NCBI RefSeq assembly: GCF_024220175.1
Contig: NZ_CP098502.1
Coordinates: 186,001-250,000, forward strand
Origin: Paraconexibacter antarcticus
Lineage (GTDB): Bacteria; Actinomycetota; Thermoleophilia; Solirubrobacterales; Solirubrobacteraceae
Direction of reading: 5' to 3'
DNA length: 64,000 nt
Below are positions 55,883 to 64,000 of this stretch, piece by piece (the first letter of the stretch is position 1; each line of letters starts with the position of its first letter). Position numbers and translations under genes: made by a program. The notes under the pieces were generated by a model. That model saw nothing but the letters and a program-made list of their open reading frames with translations, searched no databases and was not told where the DNA came from.

Positions 55883-56107
55883 GTGGTGCCGCACATCCTA
55901 CGGGTCCGGCGCCGCGGACCTTTACGAAAGCCTCACCTTCGCCACAGCGTCCCTTCAGGTTGCGGGTCGAAGATGCATCTCACGCACTGCGGATCCATCC
56001 CACCGCTGTGTACATAGGACGACTGCGCATGTCGTCCATCCTCCCGCCCTCCTGTCGCCCGGTCACGCATCGCATCCGCAAGGACGCCGCCCCGGGCGAC
56101 AGGGCTT

Positions 56108-56113
56108 TAACCT
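56108..56113 (+). promoter_or_regulatory. Candidate -10 of leaderless promoter
   Basis: TAACCT ends six bases before the GTG at 56120; no ribosome site could fit between. Confidence 0.4.
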
Positions 56114-56119
56114 CCGCGG

Positions 56120-56965
56120 GTGGTCGCGGTCCTCCTGTCCCTCCTCGCCTCCGCCTCCTGGGGCGCCGCCGATTTCTGCGGCGGGTTCTTCAGCCGTCGC
56201 TGGCCGTCGCTGTCGGTCCTGCTCGTCATCGAGGCGGGGGGCCTCATCACGGCCACGACGATCGTCGTCCTCGCGAACGACCCGTTCCCGGACGCCCGCC
56301 ACGCGCTGACCGGCGTGGCGGCCGGCGTGGCCGGGGTGACCGCCCTCGCGCTCTTCTACCGCGCGCTGTCGATCGGGACGATGTCGATCGTCGCGCCGAT
56401 CTCGGCGACCGGCGCCGCCGTCCCGGTCGCCGTCGGCGTCGCGACGGGCGACGAGCTCACGGCGCTCATCGTCGTGGGCCTCGTCCTCGCCTTCGCCGGC
56501 GTCGTCCTCGCGGGCCGGGAGGCGGCACCGGACAACCCGGCGGCGGCGGGGACGCGGCTCGTCGTCGGCCTGTCGCTCGCCGCCGCGCTCGGCTTCGGGC
56601 TCTTCTTCACCCTGTACGACACGGCAGCCGACGGCTCGAGCGCGTGGGCGATCCTGCTCTCCCGCCTGCCGGCGGTCCCGGTCGTCGCCCTCCTCGTCCG
56701 CCGGCGCGGCCTGGCCGTGCCGCGCGGGGCCGACCTCTACCGTCTCGTCGGCGTCGCCCAGCTCGACTGCGCGGCGACGAGCCTCTACGCCCTCGCGATC
56801 ACCCGGGGCGCCCTGAGCATCGTCGCGGTCGTCGGGTCGCTCTACCCGGTGATGACGGTGCTCCTCGCGCGCGTCGTCCTCCGCGAGCGCGTGCGCCGCG
56901 TCCAGGCGGTCGGCGTCGTCGTCGCCTTCGTGGGCGTCGCGCTCGTCTCGCTCGGCAGCGCGTAA
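56120..56965 (+). CDS. EamA/DMT-superfamily transporter
   Basis: A 281-residue protein with ten hydrophobic spans in two homologous halves. The first EamA repeat runs from LLSLLASASWGAADFCGGFF to LVLAFAGVVLAGRE and the second from LVVGLSLAAALGFGLFF to VGVVVAFVGVALVSLGSA. SIVAPISATGAAVPV and SIVAVVGSLYPVMTV are the matching span pairs. The substrate is unknown (amino acids or metabolites in relatives). The GTG start fits the TAACCT box. Confidence 0.9.
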   Translation: MVAVLLSLLASASWGAADFCGGFFSRRWPSLSVLLVIEAGGLITATTIVVLANDPFPDARHALTGVAAGVAGVTALALFYRALSIGTMSIVAPISATGAAVPVAVGVATGDELTALIVVGLVLAFAGVVLAGREAAPDNPAAAGTRLVVGLSLAAALGFGLFFTLYDTAADGSSAWAILLSRLPAVPVVALLVRRRGLAVPRGADLYRLVGVAQLDCAATSLYALAITRGALSIVAVVGSLYPVMTVLLARVVLRERVRRVQAVGVVVAFVGVALVSLGSA

Positions 56966-56981
56966 CCTTCGGCACCAGCCC

Positions 56982-57055
56982 GGGCGGTTAGCTCAGTTGG
57001 TCAGAGCACCTGCCTTACAAGCAGGGGGTCCACGGTTCGAGCCCGTGACCGCCCA
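56982..57055 (+). tRNA. tRNA-Val (UAC)
   Basis: A 74-base cloverleaf with acceptor GGGCGGT/ACCGCCC, D-arm TAGCTCAGTTGGTCAGAGC, anticodon stem CCTGC/GCAGG around CTTACAA (anticodon TAC) and T-arm CACGGTTCGAGCCCGTG. CCA is not encoded. It starts 17 bases after the EamA gene. Confidence 0.95.
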
Positions 57056-57118
57056 TCGCGCGGGGGCCCCGGTGAGGCGGGGCCGTCGCGGCGCGGTCCG
57101 CGCCGGCCCGCCGTCCGC

Positions 57119-57913
57119 TCAGCGCCCCACGAAGTTCGGCTTGCGCTTCTCGATGAAGGCGGCCATGCCCTCCTTCTGGTCCTCGGTCGCGAAGAGCGAG
57201 TGGAAGACGCGGCGCTCGAAGCGGACGCCCTCGGCGAGCGTCGTCTCGAAGGCGCGGGCGACGGACTCCTTGGCGATCATGACCGTCGGCAGCGACATCG
57301 CGGCGATCGTCGCGGCGACCTTGCCGGCCTCCTCGAGGAGGTCGTCGGCGGGGACGATCCGCGAGACGAGGCCGGCGCGCTCGGCCTCCTCGGCGCCGAG
57401 GTTGCGTCCGGTGAGCACGAGGTCCATCGCCTTCGGCTTGCCGACCGCGCGCGTGAGCCGCTGCGAGCCGCCCATGCCCGGGATGATCCCGAGCTTGATC
57501 TCCGGCTGCCCGAAGGTCGCGGTGTCCGCGGCGATGAGGACGTCGCACATCATCGCGAGCTCGCAGCCGCCGCCAAGGGCGTAGCCGGCGACGGCGGCGA
57601 CGATCGGCTTGCGGAAGTTCGCGACCGCGTCCCAGCCGGCGAACCAGTCCGGGAGGTACATGTCCATGTACGACGCCTCCGCCATCTCCTTGATGTCGGC
57701 GCCGGCGGCGAACGCGCGCTCGGACCCGGTCAGCAGCACGCAGCCGATCGACGCGTCGCCCTCGAGCTCGGCGAGTGCGGCGGCGACCTCGCGCATGACC
57801 TGGAGGTTCAGCGCGTTGAGCGCCTTCGGCCGGTTGAGGGTGATGACGGCCACGCCGTCGTCGCGGCGGTCGACGAGGATCGTGGCGTCGGCGGCGGTGT
57901 CGGACGTGCTCAT
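57119..57913 (-). CDS. Enoyl-CoA hydratase/isomerase (crotonase family)
   Basis: A 264-residue crotonase. Oxyanion-hole segments are [14 protein letters not shown] and [21 protein letters not shown]. The catalytic glutamates lie in the second segment (GCELAM) and in [18 protein letters not shown], as in enoyl-CoA hydratase 1. It hydrates enoyl-CoA in beta-oxidation. The ATG at 57913 follows an AGGAG Shine-Dalgarno. No other beta-oxidation genes are near. It is divergent from the acyltransferase with 49 bases between starts. Confidence 0.94.
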   Translation of the reverse strand: MSTSDTAADATILVDRRDDGVAVITLNRPKALNALNLQVMREVAAALAELEGDASIGCVLLTGSERAFAAGADIKEMAEASYMDMYLPDWFAGWDAVANFRKPIVAAVAGYALGGGCELAMMCDVLIAADTATFGQPEIKLGIIPGMGGSQRLTRAVGKPKAMDLVLTGRNLGAEEAERAGLVSRIVPADDLLEEAGKVAATIAAMSLPTVMIAKESVARAFETTLAEGVRFERRVFHSLFATEDQKEGMAAFIEKRKPNFVGR

Positions 57914-57948
57914 GCGGGACTCCTGGATCGGGCGGTGTGGCCGGACGG

Positions 57949-57954
57949 TACCCT
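57949..57954 (+). promoter_or_regulatory. Candidate -10 of leaderless promoter
   Basis: TACCCT ends eight bases before the acyltransferase ATG at 57963, with no Shine-Dalgarno between. Confidence 0.45.
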
Positions 57955-57962
57955 TTCTCGCG

Positions 57963-59222
57963 ATGGAGTGGGCATCGGGGCGACGGGGGAGGGACGCCGA
58001 GCTGCAGGCGGGCGACGCGCTGCGCGCGTGGGCGCTCATGAGCGTCGTCTGCTTCCACATCACCGCGGGCGTCCTGCTGCTCACGACGGGCACCTACGAC
58101 TTCGAGGGCGGCTACGGAAAGGTCGCCGGCTCGCTCATCCTCGGGATGCAGACGACGGTCTTCATCTTCTTCGCGCTGTCGGCCTTCCTCCTGTCGCGCC
58201 CGTTCATCCGCGCGGTGCTCGAGGACCGGCCGCTGCCGTCGTTCCGCCGCTACGGGCGCCACCGTGTCGGCCGCATCGTCCCGGCCTTCTGGGTCGCGAT
58301 CCTCGTCATCATCGTCGCCTACGGCCGGCAGGGTTCGAGCGGGAGCGAGATCCTCGCGCTCCTCGGCTTCGCGCAGGTCTACCACCACGGGCACGTCGCG
58401 GCCCTCATCGACCACGCGTGGTCCCTCGACGTCGAGGCGCTCTTCTACCTCGTGTTGCCGCTCGTCGCGTGGGCCTCGGCCCGCGCGATCCGCCGCTGGC
58501 GCCGCGGCGGGACGGTGGCGGTCGCCGGCATCGTCCTCCTGGCGGTCGCCGGCATCCTGCTCGAGCAGGCCGGCCTGGACCCGGTGACGCCGGTGACGCA
58601 GTCGCCGCTCGGCGGCCTGCGCTCGTTCCTGCCCGGCATCCTCCTCGCCGTGCTCGCGGTCAGGCACCCCGGTCCGGAGGCGTGGCTGCGTCTGCCGCGG
58701 TGGACCTCGGGTGCGCTCCTCGTGGCGGGCGTCTTCCTTCTCTGGGCCGCGCCGCACTGGGCGCCGACCGGGGACAGCGAGCGCGTGTTCGTCGGGACGC
58801 TCTCCGGCGGCTGCATCTTCGCGGCCGTCGTCATCCGGCAGTTCCGCGGCGGCGGCGTGTGGCTCCCGTTCCGCGGGCCGCTCGTCGCGTGGGTCGGCGA
58901 CCGCTCGTACTCGATCTTCCTCGTCCACGGCGTCGTCTACTGGGCGGTCCACGACATCGGCGACGGGCAGCCGATCTGGCGGCGGCTGGCGATCTCGCTC
59001 GCCGTCGCGATCCCGGCGATCTTCGCGGCCGCCGAGGTCCTGCACCGCCTCGTCGAGAAGCCGGCGATGGACTACTCGCGGCGCCCGCGTCCCGGCGACC
59101 GGCGCGTGGCGCTCGCGGGCGCCGTGCCCGGTGCGGCGGCGCCCGCGGTGCTCGCGCCCGCTCCGGCGTTCGCCGGCGTGCCCGAGGCAGCCACCGCGTG
59201 GCCCCCGGTCCCGCCGCGCTGA
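57963..59222 (+). CDS. Membrane acyltransferase 3 (OafA/YrhL-like)
   Basis: A 419-residue polytopic enzyme that transfers acyl groups to sugars or lipids. [19 protein letters not shown] carries the conserved His of the family. [31 protein letters not shown] (R-R-x-R-I-x-P-like), [18 protein letters not shown] (WSL-x-VE motif) and [12 protein letters not shown] are all family landmarks. The C-terminal 50 residues are Pro/Ala-rich. The neighbouring GT2 genes suggest a role in a modified cell-surface glycan; the substrate is unknown. Confidence 0.9.
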   Translation: MEWASGRRGRDAELQAGDALRAWALMSVVCFHITAGVLLLTTGTYDFEGGYGKVAGSLILGMQTTVFIFFALSAFLLSRPFIRAVLEDRPLPSFRRYGRHRVGRIVPAFWVAILVIIVAYGRQGSSGSEILALLGFAQVYHHGHVAALIDHAWSLDVEALFYLVLPLVAWASARAIRRWRRGGTVAVAGIVLLAVAGILLEQAGLDPVTPVTQSPLGGLRSFLPGILLAVLAVRHPGPEAWLRLPRWTSGALLVAGVFLLWAAPHWAPTGDSERVFVGTLSGGCIFAAVVIRQFRGGGVWLPFRGPLVAWVGDRSYSIFLVHGVVYWAVHDIGDGQPIWRRLAISLAVAIPAIFAAAEVLHRLVEKPAMDYSRRPRPGDRRVALAGAVPGAAAPAVLAPAPAFAGVPEAATAWPPVPPR

Positions 59223-59239
59223 TCGCGCCCGCCGCCGGG

Positions 59240-59245
59240 TAGGGT
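59240..59245 (+). promoter_or_regulatory. Candidate -10 of leaderless promoter
   Basis: TAGGGT ends seven bases before the GT2 ATG at 59253. Confidence 0.35.
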
Positions 59246-59252
59246 CGCGGCG

Positions 59253-60164
59253 ATGCGCGCCGGCGTCCTGGTCCCCGTGCACGGCTTCGCGCCGTACCTC
59301 GCCGAGACGCTCGACGCGATCCTCGCGCAGCCGGGCGAGCCGGTCGTCGTCGTGGTGGACGATGGCTCGCCGCAGCCGCTCGCGCTGCACCCCGACCACG
59401 CGCCGCGCGTCACGCTCGTCCGCCGGGAGACCGCGGGAGGGCCGGCGGTGGCCCGGCAGGCGGGCCTCGACGCGCTGCCGGAGGACGTCGGCCTCGTCGC
59501 CCTCTGCGACGCCGACGACGCGTGGCTGCCCGGGGCGCTCGCGCGCGTCGCGGGCGCGCTCACCGCCGAGCCCGGGGCCGGCTGGGCCTTCGGGCGCGCG
59601 CTCGTCGTCGGCCCCAACGGCCGCCCGACCGGGGAGCGGTGGGCGGAGCCGCCGGCGGGACGGCTCGCCGCGACGGACTTCGGCCGGGAGCTCTACGCGG
59701 CGAACCCGGTCCCGACGTCGAGCGTCGTCCTGCGCCGCGCGGCGCTGGCGGAGGCGGGCGGATTCACGGGGCCGGTGCGCGTCGCCGAGGACTGGGAGCT
59801 GTGGCTGCGGCTCTGCGCCGGCGGGGTCGACGCCGTATGCGTGGGGGAGACGACCGTGCGCTACCGCCGCCACCCGGGCGGGCTGACGGCCGACGTCGCC
59901 GGCCTCGCCGCCGCGCAGCTGGCGGTCCACGAGCGCCACGCGGAGCTCGTCGGCCCGCGCGCCGCCGACCGGGTCATCGCGGACGATCACGCCGCGCTCG
60001 CCGCCGGGCTCGCCCGCGAGGGACGCTACGCGGAGGCGCGCGCGGCGTGGGCGCAGGTCGCTGCGCGGCGCCCGCTGCGGCGCGAGGAGCAGGTCCGGCG
60101 CGCGGTGCTCGCGCTGCCCGGGCTGCGGCGCCGGCTCGGTCGCGGCGACCCCTACCGGGGCTGA
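59253..60164 (+). CDS. Glycosyltransferase family 2
   Basis: A 303-residue inverting GT-A enzyme. VPVHGFAPYLAETLDAILAQ and VVVVDDGSPQPL form the nucleotide-sugar pocket. LCDADDAWLPGALAR is the D-x-D region (DADD). RVAEDWELWLRLCAGG has the catalytic ED motif. The C-terminal region is helical and may contact an acceptor or partner. It ends overlapping the convergent GT2 gene by 13 bases. Specificity unknown. Confidence 0.9.
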   Translation: MRAGVLVPVHGFAPYLAETLDAILAQPGEPVVVVVDDGSPQPLALHPDHAPRVTLVRRETAGGPAVARQAGLDALPEDVGLVALCDADDAWLPGALARVAGALTAEPGAGWAFGRALVVGPNGRPTGERWAEPPAGRLAATDFGRELYAANPVPTSSVVLRRAALAEAGGFTGPVRVAEDWELWLRLCAGGVDAVCVGETTVRYRRHPGGLTADVAGLAAAQLAVHERHAELVGPRAADRVIADDHAALAAGLAREGRYAEARAAWAQVAARRPLRREEQVRRAVLALPGLRRRLGRGDPYRG

Positions 60165-61030
60165 CGGCGGCGGCCGAGCGGCCGGTTCGGCACGCGCCGC
60201 CCGAGCTCGAAGGCCCACGTCGCGGGGCCGTCGAGCAGGCCGAGGATCGCGGCGTCGCGGTCACCGCGGCGCAGGGCCCCGAGGCCGGTCGCGGCGCGCC
60301 GCACGCCCCACCAGAGCAGGCCGGGCCACCGCCGCGGCGGGAGCGAGCCGGGGTGCTCGGCGTCGAGCCACGCGGCGCCCGAGCCGTGGCGGAAGCGCTG
60401 CCCGAGCATCGCGCGCAGGCTCGTGCGGCTCGCATGGACGACGGCGGCGGCGGGCCGGTGCTCGAGCGTCCATCCGGCCGCGACGACGCGCCAGCAGAGG
60501 TCCGCGTCCCCGCCGGAGCGGACGCCCTCCCGGAAGCCGCCGACGGCGTCGAAGGCCTCGCGGCGGACGGCGGCGTGGGCGGTCTTCGCGAAGGCCCAGC
60601 GGCCGCGGCTCAAGGTCTCGCCCTGGGCCATGACCGCCTGGAGCTCCGCGAAGCGCGCGGCGAGCGGGCCGTCGGGGCCGACCGGGTCGTCGACGACGCC
60701 ACCGGCGATGACGCCGACCCCGAGCGGCGGCGGCGGGTCGCCGAGCAGCCGGTCGAGGAGGTCGGCGGGCGGGCGCACGTCGGCGTCGAGGAAGACGATC
60801 CACGGCGCGCGCCCGCGCGCGGCGCCGGCGTTACGGGCGAAGTAGGACGTCGGGACGTCCGCCGCGAGGAGGACGGCGGGGTCGGTGACGCCAGTGCCGC
60901 GGTTGTCGACGACGGTGAGCGTGTCGCCGTCCGCGAGCGTGATCGCGCGCATCCGGGCGAGGACCGCGCGCAGGTCGCCGGGACCCGCCGCGACGGGGAC
61001 GACGAGGTCGGCGGCGGGACGGCCGGGCAC
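60152..61030 (-). CDS. Glycosyltransferase family 2, second gene
   Basis: A 292-residue GT-A enzyme. LVVPVAAGPGDLRAVL, TLTVVDNRGTGV, ARNAGAARGRAPWIVFLDAD (with the D-x-D equivalent DAD) and GGDADLCWRVVAAGWTLEH are conserved. RRRQPR forms a basic tail. The GTG start is at 61030. Its 3' end overlaps the plus-strand GT2 by 13 bases tail to tail. The pair and the acyltransferase probably act on the same surface glycan, by inference. Confidence 0.88.
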   Translation of the reverse strand: MPGRPAADLVVPVAAGPGDLRAVLARMRAITLADGDTLTVVDNRGTGVTDPAVLLAADVPTSYFARNAGAARGRAPWIVFLDADVRPPADLLDRLLGDPPPPLGVGVIAGGVVDDPVGPDGPLAARFAELQAVMAQGETLSRGRWAFAKTAHAAVRREAFDAVGGFREGVRSGGDADLCWRVVAAGWTLEHRPAAAVVHASRTSLRAMLGQRFRHGSGAAWLDAEHPGSLPPRRWPGLLWWGVRRAATGLGALRRGDRDAAILGLLDGPATWAFELGRRVPNRPLGRRRQPR

Positions 61031-61067
61031 GCGGCGGACGATACCCGCGGTGGGCGGCCGGCCCGCG

Positions 61068-62405
61068 TCAGGCGGCGGCGCGCACGGTCATCGGCATGCC
61101 GGCCCGCGGGGAGATCGTCGGCATCTGCCGGATCGAGAGGCGGTACCCGGGCTCGAGCTCCAGGCGCCAGCGGTCGAGGATCGCGCGGGCGATGACGTCG
61201 ATCTCCGCCTGGGCGAAGCGCATGCCGATGCACGTACGCGAGCCGCCGCCGAAGGGGACGTAGGCGCCCTTGGGGATCTGCTCGCGACGGCCGGGGGCGA
61301 AGCGGCCGGGGTCGAAGACGTGCGGTGCCTCCCACACGTCGGGCAGGCGGTGGCTCGCCCAGGAGCAGTAGTTCACCGGGACGCCGCCGGGGACCCGGAC
61401 GCCGGCGATGACGCACTGCTCGATCGTGCGCCGCGGGCCGATCCACGCGGGCGGGTACAGCCGGAGCGTCTCGTCGAGCAGGAGGTCGAGCGGGGCGGTC
61501 GCGTGCTGCGGATGGTGGGAGAGCTCGTGGAAGAGGAACGAGATCGTCGAGGTCGTGGTGTCGTGCCCGGCGAAGAGGAGCGTCATGACCTCGTCGCGCA
61601 CGTGGGCGCGGCTGAGCGACGAGCCGTCCTCGTCGCGGGCGTCGAGAAGCAGCGAGAGGATGTCGGTGCCGCGCTCACCGGTCGCGCGGCGGCGGTCGAT
61701 CTCGCCGTGGATGAGGACGTCGAGCCGGGCGCGCGCGGCGCGCATCCGGGCGAACGGGGACCCGGGCCCGCGGAGGGCCTGCAGCAGGTAGTCCTTCGCG
61801 TAGAAGCCGAGGGCCTCCTCGAAGTCGTGCGCGGCCTGCGGCGCGGTCTCGCTGCGCAGGCCGAAGAGCGCCCGCATCGCGATCCGCAGCGCGAGCTCGC
61901 GCGTCCACTCGTAGAGGTCCAGGCGCTGCCCCGCCTGCCACGGGTCGAGGGCGCGGCCGACCTCCTCGTGGATGACCGCGGTCGACGCGGCGATCTGCTC
62001 GCGATGGAAGGCCGGCAGCATGATCTGGCGGGAGCGGCGGTGGAATTCGCCGTCGATCGTCAGCAGTCCGTCCCCGAGGAGCGGGAACAGGTCGGACATG
62101 TAGCCCTCGCGCCACGAGAAGTTGCGCGCGTTCGACACCAGCATGTGGTGGTTCGCCTCGGGGCCGAGGGCGAAGATCGTGTTGCCGTGGAGGATCCGCA
62201 GCGTGAAGACCGGGCCGTGCTGCGCGTAGGCCTCGAGCAGGACCGGGAGCGGGGTCGCGGCGAATCGCTGCGTCCTCCGCATCGAGAAGCGCGTCTCGCC
62301 GGGCGGGAACGGCGTCGTCGCCTGTCGCTCGCGGCGCAGGTCCGACGCGATCTTCAGGACCGGACTGGTCTTCAGCGGCTTGGGACCGGCAAGTGCGGAC
62401 GACAC
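61068..62405 (-). CDS. Cytochrome P450
   Basis: A 445-residue soluble P450 monooxygenase. The I-helix oxygen-binding motif is LFAGHDTTTSTISF, the ExxR motif is DETLRLYPP, and the haem-binding loop is FGGGSRTCIGMRFAQAE with the axial cysteine. EGDxxL-like DGEFHRRSRQIMLPAFHRE near the N-terminus resembles CYP families with C-W-type long-chain substrates. It needs a ferredoxin partner, which is not adjacent. The GTG at 62405 follows a GGGAGGAGG Shine-Dalgarno. Substrate unknown. Confidence 0.95.
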   Translation of the reverse strand: MSSALAGPKPLKTSPVLKIASDLRRERQATTPFPPGETRFSMRRTQRFAATPLPVLLEAYAQHGPVFTLRILHGNTIFALGPEANHHMLVSNARNFSWREGYMSDLFPLLGDGLLTIDGEFHRRSRQIMLPAFHREQIAASTAVIHEEVGRALDPWQAGQRLDLYEWTRELALRIAMRALFGLRSETAPQAAHDFEEALGFYAKDYLLQALRGPGSPFARMRAARARLDVLIHGEIDRRRATGERGTDILSLLLDARDEDGSSLSRAHVRDEVMTLLFAGHDTTTSTISFLFHELSHHPQHATAPLDLLLDETLRLYPPAWIGPRRTIEQCVIAGVRVPGGVPVNYCSWASHRLPDVWEAPHVFDPGRFAPGRREQIPKGAYVPFGGGSRTCIGMRFAQAEIDVIARAILDRWRLELEPGYRLSIRQMPTISPRAGMPMTVRAAA

Positions 62406-62542
62406 GGAAAGCCTCCTCCCGAACCTGAACCCATTTCAGATTCGACCTGCCGCGAGTGTACCGCCGGACTGGCTGCCCGGCCAGTCGACCGCCTCGCGCG
62501 CGCCGTGTCATACTTCCGCCCCCGGGACGGATGTCTCGTCTT

Positions 62543-62616
<74 letters not shown>

Positions 62617-62624
62617 CTAGAGAG

Positions 62625-62648
62625 AAGCCCTGCAAACGCAGGGCTTTT
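62625..62648 (+). terminator. Rho-independent terminator of tRNA-Asp
   Basis: AAGCCCTGC pairs with GCAGGGCTT around AAAC, followed by a T-run (TTTT with the stem end). It is the only terminator in the window with a classical U-tract. Confidence 0.9.
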
Positions 62649-62716
62649 CGCGTTTCTGGCTCGCTATGAAGGGAAGTCGTCGGCGAGCGGAGTAGCGCTG
62701 CGGAGTAGCGCTTGAG

Positions 62717-62956
62717 CTATTTCGCGTCGCGATTCGGGCGCCAGGCGGCCGGATCTTCGAGCGGGGCCACGGCCGCTGCCACGCGGTCGCGGAGGAACAG
62801 CCAGCGCCGGCCGACGCGCCTTGCGGGGAGGTCGCCGCGTCGAGCGAGTTGGTGCACGGTCGACTTCGGGATGCCGAGCAGGTCGGCGACCTCGGACGTC
62901 GAGAGGACGTTCTCGCGGGTCAGCGGAGGGAGGTCAGCGGCGCGACGGGGGTCCAT
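62717..62956 (-). CDS. Excisionase-like helix-turn-helix protein
   Basis: A 79-residue DNA-binding protein of the MerR-like HTH_17/excisionase type. The core is VLSTSEVADLLGIPKSTVHQ, followed by [20 protein letters not shown]. Such proteins direct excision of integrated elements or regulate them. The ATG at 62956 is the better start; a GTG at 63040 would add 28 residues. It lies 100 bases from tRNA-Asp, a common integration site, supporting a mobile element. No integrase is seen before the window ends. Confidence 0.85.
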   Translation of the reverse strand: MDPRRAADLPPLTRENVLSTSEVADLLGIPKSTVHQLARRGDLPARRVGRRWLFLRDRVAAAVAPLEDPAAWRPNRDAK

Positions 62957-63040
62957 GAGGGCTCTGCGAGCAGAGAGGGTGCGGACCGCAGCTTGGCCCT
63001 CGGCGGCGTCGACCGGTCGAGGCCAGGCCGATGACTTCAC

Positions 63041-63478
63041 TCGTAATGGAGTCGGCGTCGTGAGCTCTGCGCTCGTCGGGGGCGGAGAATTGCACGGTTT
63101 GCTGGGGCTCCTCTCAAGCCGCCGTCCAGCGCGCAGCGGCGCCTACTGTCGCATCTGATCGTTTTCAGGCACCGGGTGCAGTACCAGGGCAGTATGGGCG
63201 AGCCGCCGACGCCTTCCCGCTGGCGGCTTCGCGTCTCGGCTTGCTCCGGGCGACCCGTCGGACCGTCGGACGCGGCGGGCGGGCGCCGCGAAAGCGGCAA
63301 CGATGCCTGCCGAACACGAGGCCCGCTGTTCGAAGCGGTAGCACCACGACGACAGGCCAGCCTGCAAAGACAGGCCCCGGCGGTTGCGACTGATCGGTAC
63401 CTGCTGCTTCGTGGGCCCAGCCGTTGCCCTGATGACGGTCTCGACCGTCGTAGCCGACCCGCGCGCCACACTCTCAGC
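63041..63478. other. Stretch with no supported gene
   Basis: About 440 bases with weaker codon bias than the rest of the window. Open frames exist on both strands but none has a recognisable product, a ribosome site or the normal third-position GC pattern, so I take them as chance. It may hold the promoter or control region between the excisionase-like gene and the next gene, or degraded element sequence. Confidence 0.5.
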
Positions 63479-63547
63479 GTGGAGATAAGTGACCGCCTGA
63501 CCTGAATACTCGTCAGCATCGTTCGGCAGTACGAGGCGGTCGATCCC

Positions 63548-64000
63548 GTGAACCGCAGACGGTTGCTCCACCACGGTGAGAGCTTCCACGGGGACACGGG
63601 CGAGGTCGCAGCGACACGCGACGACCTTGATGACCTCGCCGATTACGGCCTCGTAGACATCGACCTAGGCGGTTCCGGGCGCTACCTCGTGAAACCAACC
63701 CTGGATGGTGCTCGCGCGGCGCGACAACTGGTCCGCGAGCAGAGACGCGCCGCGCACATCGAGCCGGTCGATCTCACTTGGGCGAACGTCCGTCCGGTTC
63801 TTCACGCGATTGTGGATGCCTGGACTGGGGCGGGCGGATCGACTGCTTATTGCGTCGGCATCGAGGCCGTCCCATCGCGCGTCGGCCGCCCGCCGGACGA
63901 TCTCGGCCTCATGAGGACGATTGAACTCCCTAAGGCAACGGACTGGGTAGATGCCCGGTACAAAGACGACACAGACGAGCTCATCGCGCAGCCAACGATC
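63548..64000 (+). CDS. Partial winged-helix-like protein of a possible integrated element
   Basis: An open frame from the GTG at 63548 to the window end (151 codons, no stop). Residues VNRRRLLHHGESFHGDTGEV, ATRDDLDDLADYGLVDIDLG, and GRYLVKPTLDGARAARQLV look like a winged-helix fold with a wing near GGSGRY. The same frame continues upstream to 63479 (GTG, VEISDRLT) but is broken by TGA at 63503-63505. The coding sense before that stop (DRLT, then ILVSIVRQYEAVDPV) fits one protein, so the upstream start may have been lost by a nonsense change. GC content is lower than in core genes. Function unknown. Confidence 0.6.
   Translation, partial: MNRRRLLHHGESFHGDTGEVAATRDDLDDLADYGLVDIDLGGSGRYLVKPTLDGARAARQLVREQRRAAHIEPVDLTWANVRPVLHAIVDAWTGAGGSTAYCVGIEAVPSRVGRPPDDLGLMRTIELPKATDWVDARYKDDTDELIAQPTI

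Noticed and set aside
55883..56119. Possible small RNA between tRNA-Glu and the EamA gene
   Set aside because: No conserved RNA structure or family motif could be recognised by eye.
63143..63597. Two minus-strand frames in the last kilobase
   Set aside because: No ribosome site, no recognisable motif, poor third-position GC, and they overlap a better plus-strand frame.

Overview
The window is very GC-rich (third codon positions almost all G or C) and reads as the chromosome of an actinobacterium. Support comes from the dnaK-grpE-dnaJ-hspR heat-shock cluster, an inositol-phosphate synthase next to a phosphatidylinositol-type lipid cluster, a PucR regulator, and several genes that appear to be leaderless. 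The style (GYD-domain protein before purD, small Cys-rich protein, B12-photosensor-like protein, PI lipid genes) suggests the Thermoleophilia/Solirubrobacterales, but this is inference from gene content, not a measured phylogeny.

Layout. 1-8.7 kb: msrA, a quinone oxidoreductase, a uracil-DNA-glycosylase-like gene with a membrane protein, a glycosyltransferase-PHP fusion, a frameshifted STAND ATPase regulator and a PucR regulator. 8.7-13.3 kb (minus strand): a lipid cluster of a polytopic membrane protein, a PAP2-type inositol phosphotransferase, a CDP-alcohol phosphatidyltransferase and Ino1. 13.3-18 kb: alpha/beta hydrolase, PfkB kinase, endonuclease III, GNAT and NarK. 18-26.6 kb: heat-shock region with dnaK-grpE-dnaJ-hspR, a membrane protein, two paralogous small acidic proteins and clpB. 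Matching operator-like dyads overlap the dnaK and clpB promoters. 26.8-29.4 kb: two secreted CAP proteins, a 34-bp tandem repeat array, a secreted protein and a GYD protein.

29.4-49 kb carries de novo purine synthesis in blocks: purD-purE, purB, purC-purS-purQ-purL, purF, and recQ-purN-purH. The blocks are separated by a GMC oxidoreductase, a MarR-controlled efflux pump, and an IS982-type insertion sequence with a PadR/cupin pair. purK and purM are not in the window. 49-62 kb: a helicase, tRNA-Lys, a double-HNH protein, a BI-1 family membrane protein, a B12-binding CarH-like sensor co-translated with a HAMP-like repeat protein, tRNA-Glu, an EamA transporter, tRNA-Val, enoyl-CoA hydratase, an acyltransferase, two GT2 glycosyltransferases and a P450. 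From tRNA-Asp at 62.5 kb the sequence changes character: an excisionase-like gene, a noncoding stretch and a winged-helix-like gene running off the edge look like the start of an integrated element.

The most notable signals are: (i) the B12/HAMP-like pair carrying the CarH Trp-x9-Glu-His motif without a DNA-binding domain; (ii) a shared variant HAIR-like operator at dnaK and clpB, with clpB leaderless; (iii) about ten TANNNT boxes 6-11 bases before start codons; (iv) a hairpin repeat present twice, 34 kb apart; (v) two tandem arrays that contain the 3' ends of adjacent genes.
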